Positions 17,311 to 24,699 of a stretch of DNA of 64,000 bases are shown here, piece by piece. The DNA is from Novosphingobium aureum (GTDB taxonomy: Bacteria > Pseudomonadota > Alphaproteobacteria > Sphingomonadales > Sphingomonadaceae). A model generated the notes under the pieces. That model saw only the letters and a list, made by a program, of their open reading frames with translations, did not search any database and was not told where the DNA came from. The position numbers and the translations under genes are program-made. The number at the start of each line of letters is the position of its first letter. The first letter of the stretch is position 1. The DNA lies in assembly GCF_015865035.1 (NCBI RefSeq), contig NZ_JADZGI010000001.1, positions 1,488,001 to 1,552,000 on the forward strand. Direction: 5' to 3'.

Positions 17311-17348
17311 GCAAAAAGGGCCGCCGCGTGCGTGACGAGGCGGCCCTT
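17311..17348 (-). terminator. Rho-independent terminator/attenuator after the capsid group
   Basis: On the minus strand a perfect 10-bp stem AAGGGCCGCC / GGCGGCCCTT with a 13-nt loop is followed by TTT. It sits between the coiled-coil gene ending at 17369 and the gene starting at 17299, so it would reduce transcription leaving the capsid genes. Confidence 0.75.
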
Positions 17349-17368
17349 GGTATTCGGACGCAGCGCGC

Positions 17369-17671
17369 TTACTTCGCGGGCTTCTGCAGCGTCTCGACCT
17401 GCTTGGTGAGGTCGGCCTTGTCCTTGGCGAGGCCATCCCGCTCGGCAGTCAGCGTCTCGACCTGCTTGGTGAGGTCGGCAACCCACTCCTTGAGGTCGTC
17501 AACCTCCGAGGTGTCGGCGCTCTCGGCATCAGCCTTTTTGCCGAGGTCGGGAAGCTCTCCGATGATGGTTTTCGGGTCGATCTCGACCGTCTGGCCGGGA
17601 TCAACAAAGACCACGCCGCCCTTGGTGCGGATGCCGCGCGCGCCGAGCGCATAGTTCGTGTACTTCTTCAT
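17369..17671 (-). CDS. Small phage protein with C-terminal coiled coil
   Basis: 100 residues. N-terminal 45 residues are basic and beta-like (NYALGARGIRTKGGVVFVDPGQTVEID). The C-terminal half contains a duplicated heptad segment (DLTKQVETLTAERDGLAKDK then DLTKQVETLQ), a clear coiled coil. The gene directly follows the major capsid gene. Function not recognised; a minor head or assembly-linked role is inferred only from position. Confidence 0.6.
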   Translation of the reverse strand: MKKYTNYALGARGIRTKGGVVFVDPGQTVEIDPKTIIGELPDLGKKADAESADTSEVDDLKEWVADLTKQVETLTAERDGLAKDKADLTKQVETLQKPAK

Positions 17672-17674
17672 GGC

Positions 17675-18682
17675 TCAGGCTCCATCTACGAAGGTGATGG
17701 CCTTCGGGATGCGGTTCTCGTAGCCGCCGATCGACATGAGGCCCGGAACCTCCCACGAGAAGGGGCCCTTCTGATACGGCTGCGTGTTGAACAGCTGGTG
17801 GCCGCCACCAGGCAGGTGGAAGCGATGGACCTCGGGGGTGTTGGCGTAGGCGGCGATACGCTTCGTGCCGCCTGCACCCGCCGTTTCGAGGTGGCGAGTC
17901 TTCTTGATGGTGAGCGGGCCGCGATCCGTGCTTTCGCGAAGATACTGCAAGGCGCTCATGGTGGTCCCGGCGAGGCGCTTCTTGCGCAGGATGTTGAACG
18001 TGGTGGACGGCAGAGCCACGGTGTCGGCCTGGTACGTCTCGTTCGTGTTCTGCTCGACCGAGTTGATCGCGTCTTCGATGATCGCGATATCCTCGTCAGC
18101 GTCGGAGTTCGCCGTGATCTGGCCCGCCGCCGTCACGGTGGTGGCGAGCGGGTTGTTGACGAAGCCGGTAGCGAACTTCGCGCCGTCACCGCGCAGGGCA
18201 ACCTTGTGGATGAAGCGCTCTGCCGACTTGCTGGCAGCATCGGACTTGTCCGCGATGACGTTGATGCCCAGCTGCTGGCCGCGCTCGAGGTCGAGGCGGT
18301 TCCACTTGTAGCCGATCGCAGCCATCCAGTTTTCCTGCAGGAACTGGGTGCGGCTTGCGTCGGCATACGGCATGTCGTCGGCGGCAACGTCGAACCATTC
18401 CGGCTTACCGGCGATGTCGCCCGAGTAGTACAGCGAACCTGCCGACCAAAGGGTGCCCTGGGTGTCGACCGGCATGAACTCGGCATAGTCGGCTGCCGGG
18501 TACTTGATCATGTAGATGCCCTGCTCGACGCGCAGGAGCTGCGGCGCGAGGAAGGCGTTGACCTGCTGGGCGTCGTTCAGATCGATGCCCTGGATGCCGT
18601 CCACGAAGGAGGCAACCGACACATCCTGAGCTGCGAGGTGAGCGACCGCAGCGGCGACGCTATCGAAGAAAATCTTGGTCAT
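17675..18682 (-). CDS. Major capsid protein, DUF2184 family
   Basis: 335 residues, HK97-fold type. Features seen: QGIYMIKYPAADYAEFMPVD, YYSGDIAGKPEWFDV, FATGFVNNPLATT, a long helix IIEDAINSVEQNTNETYQAD and a C-terminal EVPGLMSIGGYENRIPKAITF, all matching the DUF2184 group of major capsid proteins. It follows the cement protein and protease-scaffold genes, the normal order. Forms the icosahedral shell. Confidence 0.88.
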   Translation of the reverse strand: MTKIFFDSVAAAVAHLAAQDVSVASFVDGIQGIDLNDAQQVNAFLAPQLLRVEQGIYMIKYPAADYAEFMPVDTQGTLWSAGSLYYSGDIAGKPEWFDVAADDMPYADASRTQFLQENWMAAIGYKWNRLDLERGQQLGINVIADKSDAASKSAERFIHKVALRGDGAKFATGFVNNPLATTVTAAGQITANSDADEDIAIIEDAINSVEQNTNETYQADTVALPSTTFNILRKKRLAGTTMSALQYLRESTDRGPLTIKKTRHLETAGAGGTKRIAAYANTPEVHRFHLPGGGHQLFNTQPYQKGPFSWEVPGLMSIGGYENRIPKAITFVDGA

Positions 18683-18694
18683 GGGGTCCCCCCG

Positions 18695-19144
18695 TTAACG
18701 GCGCACGACGCGGACATTGCCCGCCGCAGTGATGGTGTCGTCGAACACCCAGCCCGCGATTGCGGTGTTGCCGGTGTCGACGTTGGTGATGGCGCCAGCG
18801 GCGGTCACATAGACCGGATCGTCCTTGGTGGCGGCGGTGGTCGATGCGACCCAGATCTTGCCGCGCTCCTTGACCGGGAAAATATCGCCGGGGGCGTACT
18901 CGTCCGCCGCGCGATTGGCGGTGACCACGTTGCCCTTGTGAGCGATGGCGACGCCCACGACATTGGCGGAAGGGGTCAGCGAGACACCGCGATCACCCGC
19001 GCCCTTGAAGACGAAGCGACCGAAGGGGCAAGGGGTGGCGCCCTCGAGGATGCGGCTGACGATGTTGGACAGCTCGCCATCGGCTTCCATGCCGGGATAG
19101 CCCTGCGGAATATCCTCGCCGAAATTGCTCTGAAGAATGGACAT
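18695..19144 (-). CDS. Structural cement (capsid decoration) protein
   Basis: 149 residues, beta-rich with many Gly/Thr/Val: GDRGVSLTPSANVVGVAIAHKG, AADEYAPGDIFPVKERGKIW and AGWVFDD. This pattern (a DUF2190-like, gp24-type cement protein) and its place immediately upstream of the capsid gene identify it as a head-stabilising protein. No catalytic features. Confidence 0.75.
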   Translation of the reverse strand: MSILQSNFGEDIPQGYPGMEADGELSNIVSRILEGATPCPFGRFVFKGAGDRGVSLTPSANVVGVAIAHKGNVVTANRAADEYAPGDIFPVKERGKIWVASTTAATKDDPVYVTAAGAITNVDTGNTAIAGWVFDDTITAAGNVRVVRR

Positions 19145-19156
19145 GGAGGTCGCTCC

Positions 19157-20305
19157 TTATGCGGCCTGACCGCGGTATGCGGTCTGCTTGTCGGCGAGCC
19201 ACTGGGCCCGGGCGGTGGAGGCGGCAGTTGCGCCGTCCGTGACGGTCTTGGGCGAGCCGAGCGGCTGCACGGCGTCCTTGGCAGGCTTGGTGTCCTTCGC
19301 GAGGACCGCGAACGATGCGGCGATCTGCTCAGCGGTCCAGTCCTTGGCTGCATCGCCCATGTGCTTGGTGACGGCGGCCGCCTTGATCTGCGCTTCGTCC
19401 ATGTCGTCGGATACCGTGACGCCCAGCGCCTTCGCCTGGTCGGCAACGACCATGAGCGCCTTGCCAGCATCGCGAAGCTGTGCGGGGGTGGGCTTGGCGT
19501 CCTTCACCTGCTGCTCGAGGGTGGCGATCTTCGCGTCCTTGGTCTGGCCTTCGGCAGTCAGGTTGGCGACCTGGCTCTCCAGTCCGGTGACCTTGGTTGA
19601 AGCTGCGTCACGGGCAGCGATGAGGGTGGCGATGGTCGTGGCGGCGGTGTCCACGTTGGCCACGTCGACGGAAAGCCCGTCGATAAGTACGATCTTCGGC
19701 ACAGGGCTCTCCTGAGTGAGGGAATCGAGGATGTTGGAAGGGAGGGCGTCGCAGACGGCAAACCCGTCCTTGATGGCGCATTCGGAACCGGCGCGGCCTG
19801 CCTTGACGAGGGCAACGTGGTTGCCACCGGTAATCTTGGACTGGCGCGCCTGGCAGACGGTGCCATCGGCGCACTTGAAGTCACCGAATTCGAGCGAGGC
19901 GCCGTAGCCGTTGCTCAGTTCGCGCTTGCCTGCATCGACTTTGGCGATCGTCGCGGCGTCAGTCAGAAGCAGATCGAAAGCGAGATACTCGCCGTCGCGC
20001 ATGGCGCCCATGATTGTCCCTCGGGCATGGTCGCGCCAATTCTCGGAGGTGACTGCCTCGTGGGGATGATCGTCGGTAACAGGCTTCCCGATGAAGGAGC
20101 GTGCGGCGGCGGTATCGAAGACCGTGTTCTCGTCGCGCAGGACGTTGACGATAGCCTGATCACGCAGACCATGCTCGTTGTTGGGATCTACCTCGCGGCC
20201 AGTGTACTGGTAGACACCAGTTCGCGCTGACCGGGCCCGCACGGCGAGGTAACCGTCAGCAGTGCGGCGAGGGGCATCAAGCGTGAGGCTGTCAGCAAAG
20301 TACAT
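19157..20305 (-). CDS. Prohead protease-scaffold protein, DUF2213 family
   Basis: 382 residues from the ATG at 20305; a GTG three codons earlier is the alternative. Residues about 1-190 show the DUF2213 protease-like pattern (TGVYQYTGREV, FIGKPVTDDHP, RELSNGYGASLEFGDF, ITGGNHVALVKAGR). The C-terminal half is an Ala/Lys/Asp-rich coiled coil (LESQVANLTAEGQTKDAKIATLE), which would serve as scaffold, so protease and scaffold appear fused. Catalytic residues were not mapped. Second box of the upstream promoter motif begins 13 nt before this ATG. Confidence 0.78.
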   Translation of the reverse strand: MYFADSLTLDAPRRTADGYLAVRARSARTGVYQYTGREVDPNNEHGLRDQAIVNVLRDENTVFDTAAARSFIGKPVTDDHPHEAVTSENWRDHARGTIMGAMRDGEYLAFDLLLTDAATIAKVDAGKRELSNGYGASLEFGDFKCADGTVCQARQSKITGGNHVALVKAGRAGSECAIKDGFAVCDALPSNILDSLTQESPVPKIVLIDGLSVDVANVDTAATTIATLIAARDAASTKVTGLESQVANLTAEGQTKDAKIATLEQQVKDAKPTPAQLRDAGKALMVVADQAKALGVTVSDDMDEAQIKAAAVTKHMGDAAKDWTAEQIAASFAVLAKDTKPAKDAVQPLGSPKTVTDGATAASTARAQWLADKQTAYRGQAA

Positions 20306-20312
20306 GCCCCGC

Positions 20313-20344
20313 ACGGTATTCGCGCGCCTTACATGGGTTTACCG
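20313..20344 (-). promoter_or_regulatory. Bipartite late-promoter-like motif, site 5 (protease-scaffold)
   Basis: Minus strand TGACGGCGGTAA (TGA is the stop of the minor head gene), 20 nt, TACCGT. The second box starts 13 nt before the ATG at 20305. If the box is a -10 element, transcripts begin at that ATG, and the GTG at 20314 could not be used. Confidence 0.5.
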
Positions 20345-20347
20345 CCG

Positions 20348-21154
20348 TCAGTCGTCGAACGTGATCACCGCCTGCGCTCGGCAGCCACAATAGGGCTGCT
20401 GCCCGGGGCGATCCTCCGGCGCAGTGGCATCCGTGTACTCGTTTCCGTCTCGCGCTTTGTGATCCGCCCGCGGGTGGGCCTTGCGACTGTGTCGCCAGCG
20501 CCATGTCTCGATGCCAGCCTCGCGCCGCCGCTCATCTGCAAGCGCGCTGGACAGCTTGTTGAGCTGGTCCGAAGCAATGCGTGTTGACCGGTCGCGACCC
20601 ATGTCCACCGCCTCGCGGATCGTCTTCGCGACCTCTCGTGCAGGCGTCCGATTGCGCAGCCCATCGAACACGGCGTTGCCGATCCGCTGCTGAGCCTGCG
20701 CCGACACGTCCTTGATCAGCGCGGTGTTCCACTCGATGTGCGTCTCGAGCGGCGCACGCATGTCGCTGGCGCCCAGCATGGTGTCGAGGTCTACGCCGGT
20801 CGCGCTCAGGACTGCGCCGCGCCACTTGCCTCGATACCAGCGCTCGGTGCGCAGGGCCCAGTCACGCACCTGGGGCGTGAGCAGGAGCAGCAGCCGGTTG
20901 ACCTGCTCGGCCGCGCCGTCGATCTCGGCCTTTACGTCTGCGGGGGCGTCTGTCGTCAGTTCGGACAGGCTGCGGGCATAAGCGTTCTCGATCGCGGGCA
21001 GGGCGGCTGACCACGTTTGCACTACGGGCAGGTAGCAGGCGCGGTAGAGGTCGGTGGCCATGGTCGCCGGCGGCGCGATGTCGCGGATGACGATGGACTT
21101 GCGGCGCATGCCAGGGCGGGCGCGGCGGGTGAGGGTGGCGAGATCGTATGTCAT
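20348..21154 (-). CDS. Minor head protein, SPP1 gp7/Mu gpF family
   Basis: 268 residues. The C-terminal half has the gp7-type signature: ARIASDQLNKLSSALADERR-like segment, ETWRWRHSRKAHPRADHKARDG and a terminal PYCGCRAQAVITFDD. The N-terminal half is helical. This protein sits inside the procapsid and contacts the portal; the gene's place after the portal gene is standard. Confidence 0.85.
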   Translation of the reverse strand: MTYDLATLTRRARPGMRRKSIVIRDIAPPATMATDLYRACYLPVVQTWSAALPAIENAYARSLSELTTDAPADVKAEIDGAAEQVNRLLLLLTPQVRDWALRTERWYRGKWRGAVLSATGVDLDTMLGASDMRAPLETHIEWNTALIKDVSAQAQQRIGNAVFDGLRNRTPAREVAKTIREAVDMGRDRSTRIASDQLNKLSSALADERRREAGIETWRWRHSRKAHPRADHKARDGNEYTDATAPEDRPGQQPYCGCRAQAVITFDD

Positions 21155-21199
21155 TGAGCTTCGTCAGCCTCAGGGATATATCGACCGCCGTACCCCAGT

Positions 21200-21406
21200 G
21201 TTTCGGACGTAGAGCAGGTGCGGGCTTCGGCATGCATCTCTGGGGTCGCCTCTCGTTGCATCATGGCCCTAGATGCGGCACATAAGGGCCAAGTACGGGG
21301 TCGTTTCGGACGTCTCTTCAGGGCTTGCCTCATCGAAGTCCGTACCTCGTTGCGCTGATGGTGCCGGGGTGGTATAAGGACATCATCCACGGACCGTTTC
21401 GGACGT
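21200..21406. repeat. Three direct 11-bp repeats GTTTCGGACGT
   Basis: Exact copies at 21200-21210, 21303-21313 and 21396-21406, spaced 103 and 93 bp, fill the 284-bp gap between the portal gene and the minor head gene, an unusually large gap for this compact phage. A 91-codon minus-strand frame covers the gap, but its sequence (two imperfect MREAL/MRQAL..RPKRP stretches made by the repeats) does not look like a natural protein. Confidence 0.6.
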
Positions 21407-21438
21407 ATGTTCAGCGCCTCGCGCATTGGACCCCGTGG

Positions 21439-23847
21439 TCACCTCACCCACCACATATTCATCGCGTAGACGGCTTTCGCGTTCGTCTCGTAGATGACTT
21501 TCATGGTTCCGCGCCGGGTCACATAGGTGGCCTCGAACCTTGGGCCGGAACGGCCTCGCGCCGTACCTTGTGAGATCGAAGTAGCACGGTTCAGGTTCTG
21601 GATCCCGCGAAGCAGGTCGCCTTGGGTGATGGGCTTTGCACCTCGAACCTTGCCGCTCGGTCCGTGCTCCTTCCAAGCGTGACCGATGCCCGAATGATCG
21701 AGACGCAGTTCCTTGCCGTCGATGTCGATTCCGGTGCGCTGCTTCACGAGGCGCGCGGTGGATGCCGTCACCTTCCCGACCGGACGTTGCTTCTGTGGCT
21801 GCGGGTTGGCGATGGCGCGGGCGACATAATCGGAAGCCGAGCCACCGCCACCAGGGCCTGCCTTGAACTGGCCGCCGCGTCGCCCGCGCCCCCACCGATA
21901 GGGGTTCGCATCGTCAAAAGGGCGGTCGCTGTTCTGCGCACCCCCGTCCTCGACGACCTTCCGCTTCCAGTCGAGGTCCAGTGGCTCGAACAGCTCAGGC
22001 CCGAATTCGAGCGCGCCCGCGTACGGCTTGATCGCCTCCAGATCGAAGCCCTCGGGGACTTCGTAGGACAACGTGACGTGGGGCTGGTAGCTGTCGAAGT
22101 CGTGCGATCCGCCGGCCTCGACCATGCCGTGATGGCGGCCCTCGATCTCGTAGGAGGCGAAAAGCAGCACAACGGCGCTTTCGCCCAAGCGCTCGATCGC
22201 GCGCGGGCCGCCCGGCTTCACGCGAACATGGCCGTTCTCGTCGCCAGTCCAGCCTTCCCCCATCTTCATCGGGTCGACGGCAGTTTTCGAGTAGAGCACC
22301 GTGACATGCATGTCCTCGGCGGGCAGCGTGGACTTGAAGCCGTTGGCCTTCGCCCATGCGATGAGCGGCGCGGCGTTCAAGAGCTTGCGCTGGACGTAGA
22401 GCGGGCGGGGCTGTGCGTCGGCGAAGAACGCGGTCGCTGCGTCGTTTGCGGTACGGCGGACGGGCACGTTCAGCCCGCCACCGGCAGATGCTGGATCACC
22501 TCCTTCCGATTGGATTGCAGACGGATCGGTGCCGTCGTCGTCTGGATTGAGCCCGAAGCGCTCGGCCTCGGGGATTTCGGCAAGCGCCTGGTCTAGGCCG
22601 GGGATGTATTCGCGCTCAGAAAGCAGGTTCTGCACGCCCTTGGCGAAGGCCTCGTTGGGGATGGAGCCCGTGGCCTGGAGCTTGGTCACCGCGTCCATGG
22701 TGACGTTGAAGGTGTCGGCTTCTTCCTTTTCGGAGGGCACGGACAGGGGCGCGAACTTCCACGTCACCTTTTCCGGGTCTGCGCCGGCTGAGCGGATCAC
22801 GAAGGGATCAAGCTGCTCGAGGCACGGGCGGGTCTCAAGCTTCTGGCCTGCGACGACCGCCTTGTTCCAGTTGTCCATGTCGTGCTGACCGGTGGCGTTC
22901 ATGCCAGCTGGCGAGCGTCCGGTGAGGCGCGTGAAAGGAATATCCGACACAGCAGAAACGCGCTGATCGAACGCGTCCATCATGGCGGGAATGCCGGCCC
23001 AGGTGACCTGATAGTCGGTGATCGTCTCGCCCGCATCGTCTGCACCGCCTGACGATCGATAGACCGTGGCATTGAGGCTGCTCTCACCGAGAGCGATGAC
23101 CTCAATGCGCTTGTTGAGCTGCTCAGGCTCGCGGCTGTCGAGGTCCGGTATGCCGATGCGTAGCAGCTTGGCCTTCTTCACCAGCGCAGCGAACCAAGCC
23201 TGTGTGTCGTCGGATCGCTGCACCTCGGTGAAGACGCGCAGGAGGCGACTGTCTCCCCAGAACGCTTCGTCGTCTGCAATGGCTGAGCCCGCAGGCAGCC
23301 GAGCGCCCCGGAAGCAGATGACACGGCTCGGGTGGATCGGTACCGCGGAGCCTTGATCGCCCTGCATCTCCCACATCTCGGGCTCGCCGTATCGGGGCGA
23401 GGCGAGGTCCTTGATCCAGTCCTTGCCGGTGATCTGCCAACGCGACACGACGTTGATGGCGACAATGCCGCCCTTGCCGATTTGCTCGGGCTTCAGTTCG
23501 CTGGAGTGGTCGCCGGCTGTGATGATGATGAGCGCGCCACCACCGATGCCGCGCAGGGTTTCGGCTTCCTGCACCTTGGCGATCAGCCCGAGGCGGTTCT
23601 CTTCCTTCTCGATCGCCTCGATGACCTTTGCATCGGCCTGCCAGTCGCGCCATTCGCGCACGCGGTCCTCGGCGGGAATCGAAATGACCTTCTTCATCAT
23701 GCCGGACGCCATGTAGGCGGCGATAGCAAGCTGATGGGTGAAGATGCCGGGAAGGGCGGTAGATGCGGACAGGCCGCTACGGCTGAAAGGGTTCAGGCGG
23801 CCGACTGTCTCGATCGCGCCTCGGAGACTATCGGTGATCCAGGCCAT
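21439..23847 (-). CDS. Portal protein (DUF1073) fused to Acb1-like and nuclease-like domains
   Basis: 802 residues, far longer than plain portals (about 450). Residues 1-440: DUF1073/HI1409-type portal (IPAEDRVREWRDW, GGGALIIIT, FWGDSRLLRVFTEV, GRSPAGMNATGQHD). Residues about 480-628: 2H phosphoesterase domain with HVT at 514-516 and HVT at 590-592, the arrangement of Acb1, which cleaves cyclic oligonucleotides of CBASS defence. Residues about 650-670 are a Gly/Arg linker (RWGRGRRGGQFKAGPGGGG). Residues about 690-802 carry LDHSGIGHAWKEHG and a TYVTRRGTMKVIYE end, resembling the phage barnase/EndoU/colicin-type nuclease domains. First motif-driven late gene (site 6). No Shine-Dalgarno is visible. 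Confidence 0.85.
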   Translation of the reverse strand: MAWITDSLRGAIETVGRLNPFSRSGLSASTALPGIFTHQLAIAAYMASGMMKKVISIPAEDRVREWRDWQADAKVIEAIEKEENRLGLIAKVQEAETLRGIGGGALIIITAGDHSSELKPEQIGKGGIVAINVVSRWQITGKDWIKDLASPRYGEPEMWEMQGDQGSAVPIHPSRVICFRGARLPAGSAIADDEAFWGDSRLLRVFTEVQRSDDTQAWFAALVKKAKLLRIGIPDLDSREPEQLNKRIEVIALGESSLNATVYRSSGGADDAGETITDYQVTWAGIPAMMDAFDQRVSAVSDIPFTRLTGRSPAGMNATGQHDMDNWNKAVVAGQKLETRPCLEQLDPFVIRSAGADPEKVTWKFAPLSVPSEKEEADTFNVTMDAVTKLQATGSIPNEAFAKGVQNLLSEREYIPGLDQALAEIPEAERFGLNPDDDGTDPSAIQSEGGDPASAGGGLNVPVRRTANDAATAFFADAQPRPLYVQRKLLNAAPLIAWAKANGFKSTLPAEDMHVTVLYSKTAVDPMKMGEGWTGDENGHVRVKPGGPRAIERLGESAVVLLFASYEIEGRHHGMVEAGGSHDFDSYQPHVTLSYEVPEGFDLEAIKPYAGALEFGPELFEPLDLDWKRKVVEDGGAQNSDRPFDDANPYRWGRGRRGGQFKAGPGGGGSASDYVARAIANPQPQKQRPVGKVTASTARLVKQRTGIDIDGKELRLDHSGIGHAWKEHGPSGKVRGAKPITQGDLLRGIQNLNRATSISQGTARGRSGPRFEATYVTRRGTMKVIYETNAKAVYAMNMWWVR

Positions 23848-23854
23848 GCGGGGG

Positions 23855-23886
23855 AGGGTAGGCAGTAAGCAACTGAGCGGTTACCG
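23855..23886 (-). promoter_or_regulatory. Bipartite late-promoter-like motif, site 6 (portal)
   Basis: Minus strand CAATAACGGTAA, 20 nt, TACCCT; second box begins 13 nt before the ATG at 23847, with only pyrimidines and no Shine-Dalgarno between. The left flank is the same as in the site before the tape measure gene. Confidence 0.6.
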
Positions 23887-23928
23887 TTATTGCACAACGT
23901 CACAAAGCGATTCTTCTGGGGAATTTTC

Positions 23929-24699
23929 ATGGCTTTCAAGTGGTCTTGCCCACATTGCGGAGTGCTTCAAACGGTCGTCGAAACAAAACTCGACGTCAAA
24001 GCGCATTCCATAAAAGTGGGTAACTCCGCGGAAGGTGATGTGTCGATCGTTATGCAAGCAGTCGGCTGTTCAAATTCGGAATGCGATAGGATCACAGTTG
24101 AGGCGTGGCTTAACCAAAATTATGGTTACCCTAGCTACGGTCTGGTTTCTCACGGTCTTATTGGATCGAAAATTTCTATTCAGCCCCGATCAAATGTAAA
24201 ATATCAGCCTGATTACATACCGGCCCCTATTCGAGAAGATTATATCGAAGCTTGCCTCATCCGTAATGATAGCCCTAAGGCAGCAGCGACCCTTGTGCGC
24301 CGCTGCCTTCAAGGAATGATTAGAGACTTTACTGGAATAACTAAGTCTCGTCTAATCGACGAGATTGGCGCTCTTCGAAGTTCCCTAGATGATGGTAAGG
24401 CGCCTGATGGCGTTACTCATGACAGTCTTGAGGCTATAGATGCGGTACGGGGGATTGGTAACATTGGAGCGCATATGGAGAAAGATATCAATCTTATAGT
24501 TGATGTCGATCCAGATGAAGCTCAAGCTCTTATTGAACTCGTTGAGATGCTTTTCGAAGAGTGGTATATTGCACGACATAAGCGCCAGATGAGACTCGCG
24601 GGTATTGCTGCGATGGCTGCTTCTAAGAAGAATGACTTGGCTGAGCAAAAGCTTGCGGCTGCAGCGTCTACGGCCGCTCCTGAAGAGGGTGCGTCTTAG
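23929..24699 (+). CDS. DUF4145 protein (moron, possible defence gene)
   Basis: 256 residues from the ATG at 23929 (GGGGA 7 nt upstream); 23890 is a less likely start. N-terminal zinc-ribbon-like CPHCG near residue 6 with a second Cys pair (CSNSEC near 58), then the DUF4145 helical pattern: KAAATLVRRCLQGMIRD, IGALRSSLDDG and AVRGIGNIGAHME. DUF4145 occurs alone or fused to restriction/defence proteins. The gene opposes all neighbours, has clearly lower GC and AT-rich third positions, and ends one base before the terminase gene end (tail to tail). It looks like a recent insertion that may act in the lysogen. Confidence 0.72.
   Translation: MAFKWSCPHCGVLQTVVETKLDVKAHSIKVGNSAEGDVSIVMQAVGCSNSECDRITVEAWLNQNYGYPSYGLVSHGLIGSKISIQPRSNVKYQPDYIPAPIREDYIEACLIRNDSPKAAATLVRRCLQGMIRDFTGITKSRLIDEIGALRSSLDDGKAPDGVTHDSLEAIDAVRGIGNIGAHMEKDINLIVDVDPDEAQALIELVEMLFEEWYIARHKRQMRLAGIAAMAASKKNDLAEQKLAAAASTAAPEEGAS

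Noticed and set aside
17798..19600. 600-codon open frame on the plus strand
   Set aside because: It is antisense to the capsid, cement and protease-scaffold genes; Arg/Gly-rich composition and no start signal mark it as a GC-driven shadow.
21151..21426. 91-codon minus-strand frame in the repeat gap
   Set aside because: Its sequence is mostly made of the 11-bp repeats and neighbouring bases, lacks a ribosome site, and does not resemble a protein; kept as a repeat region.
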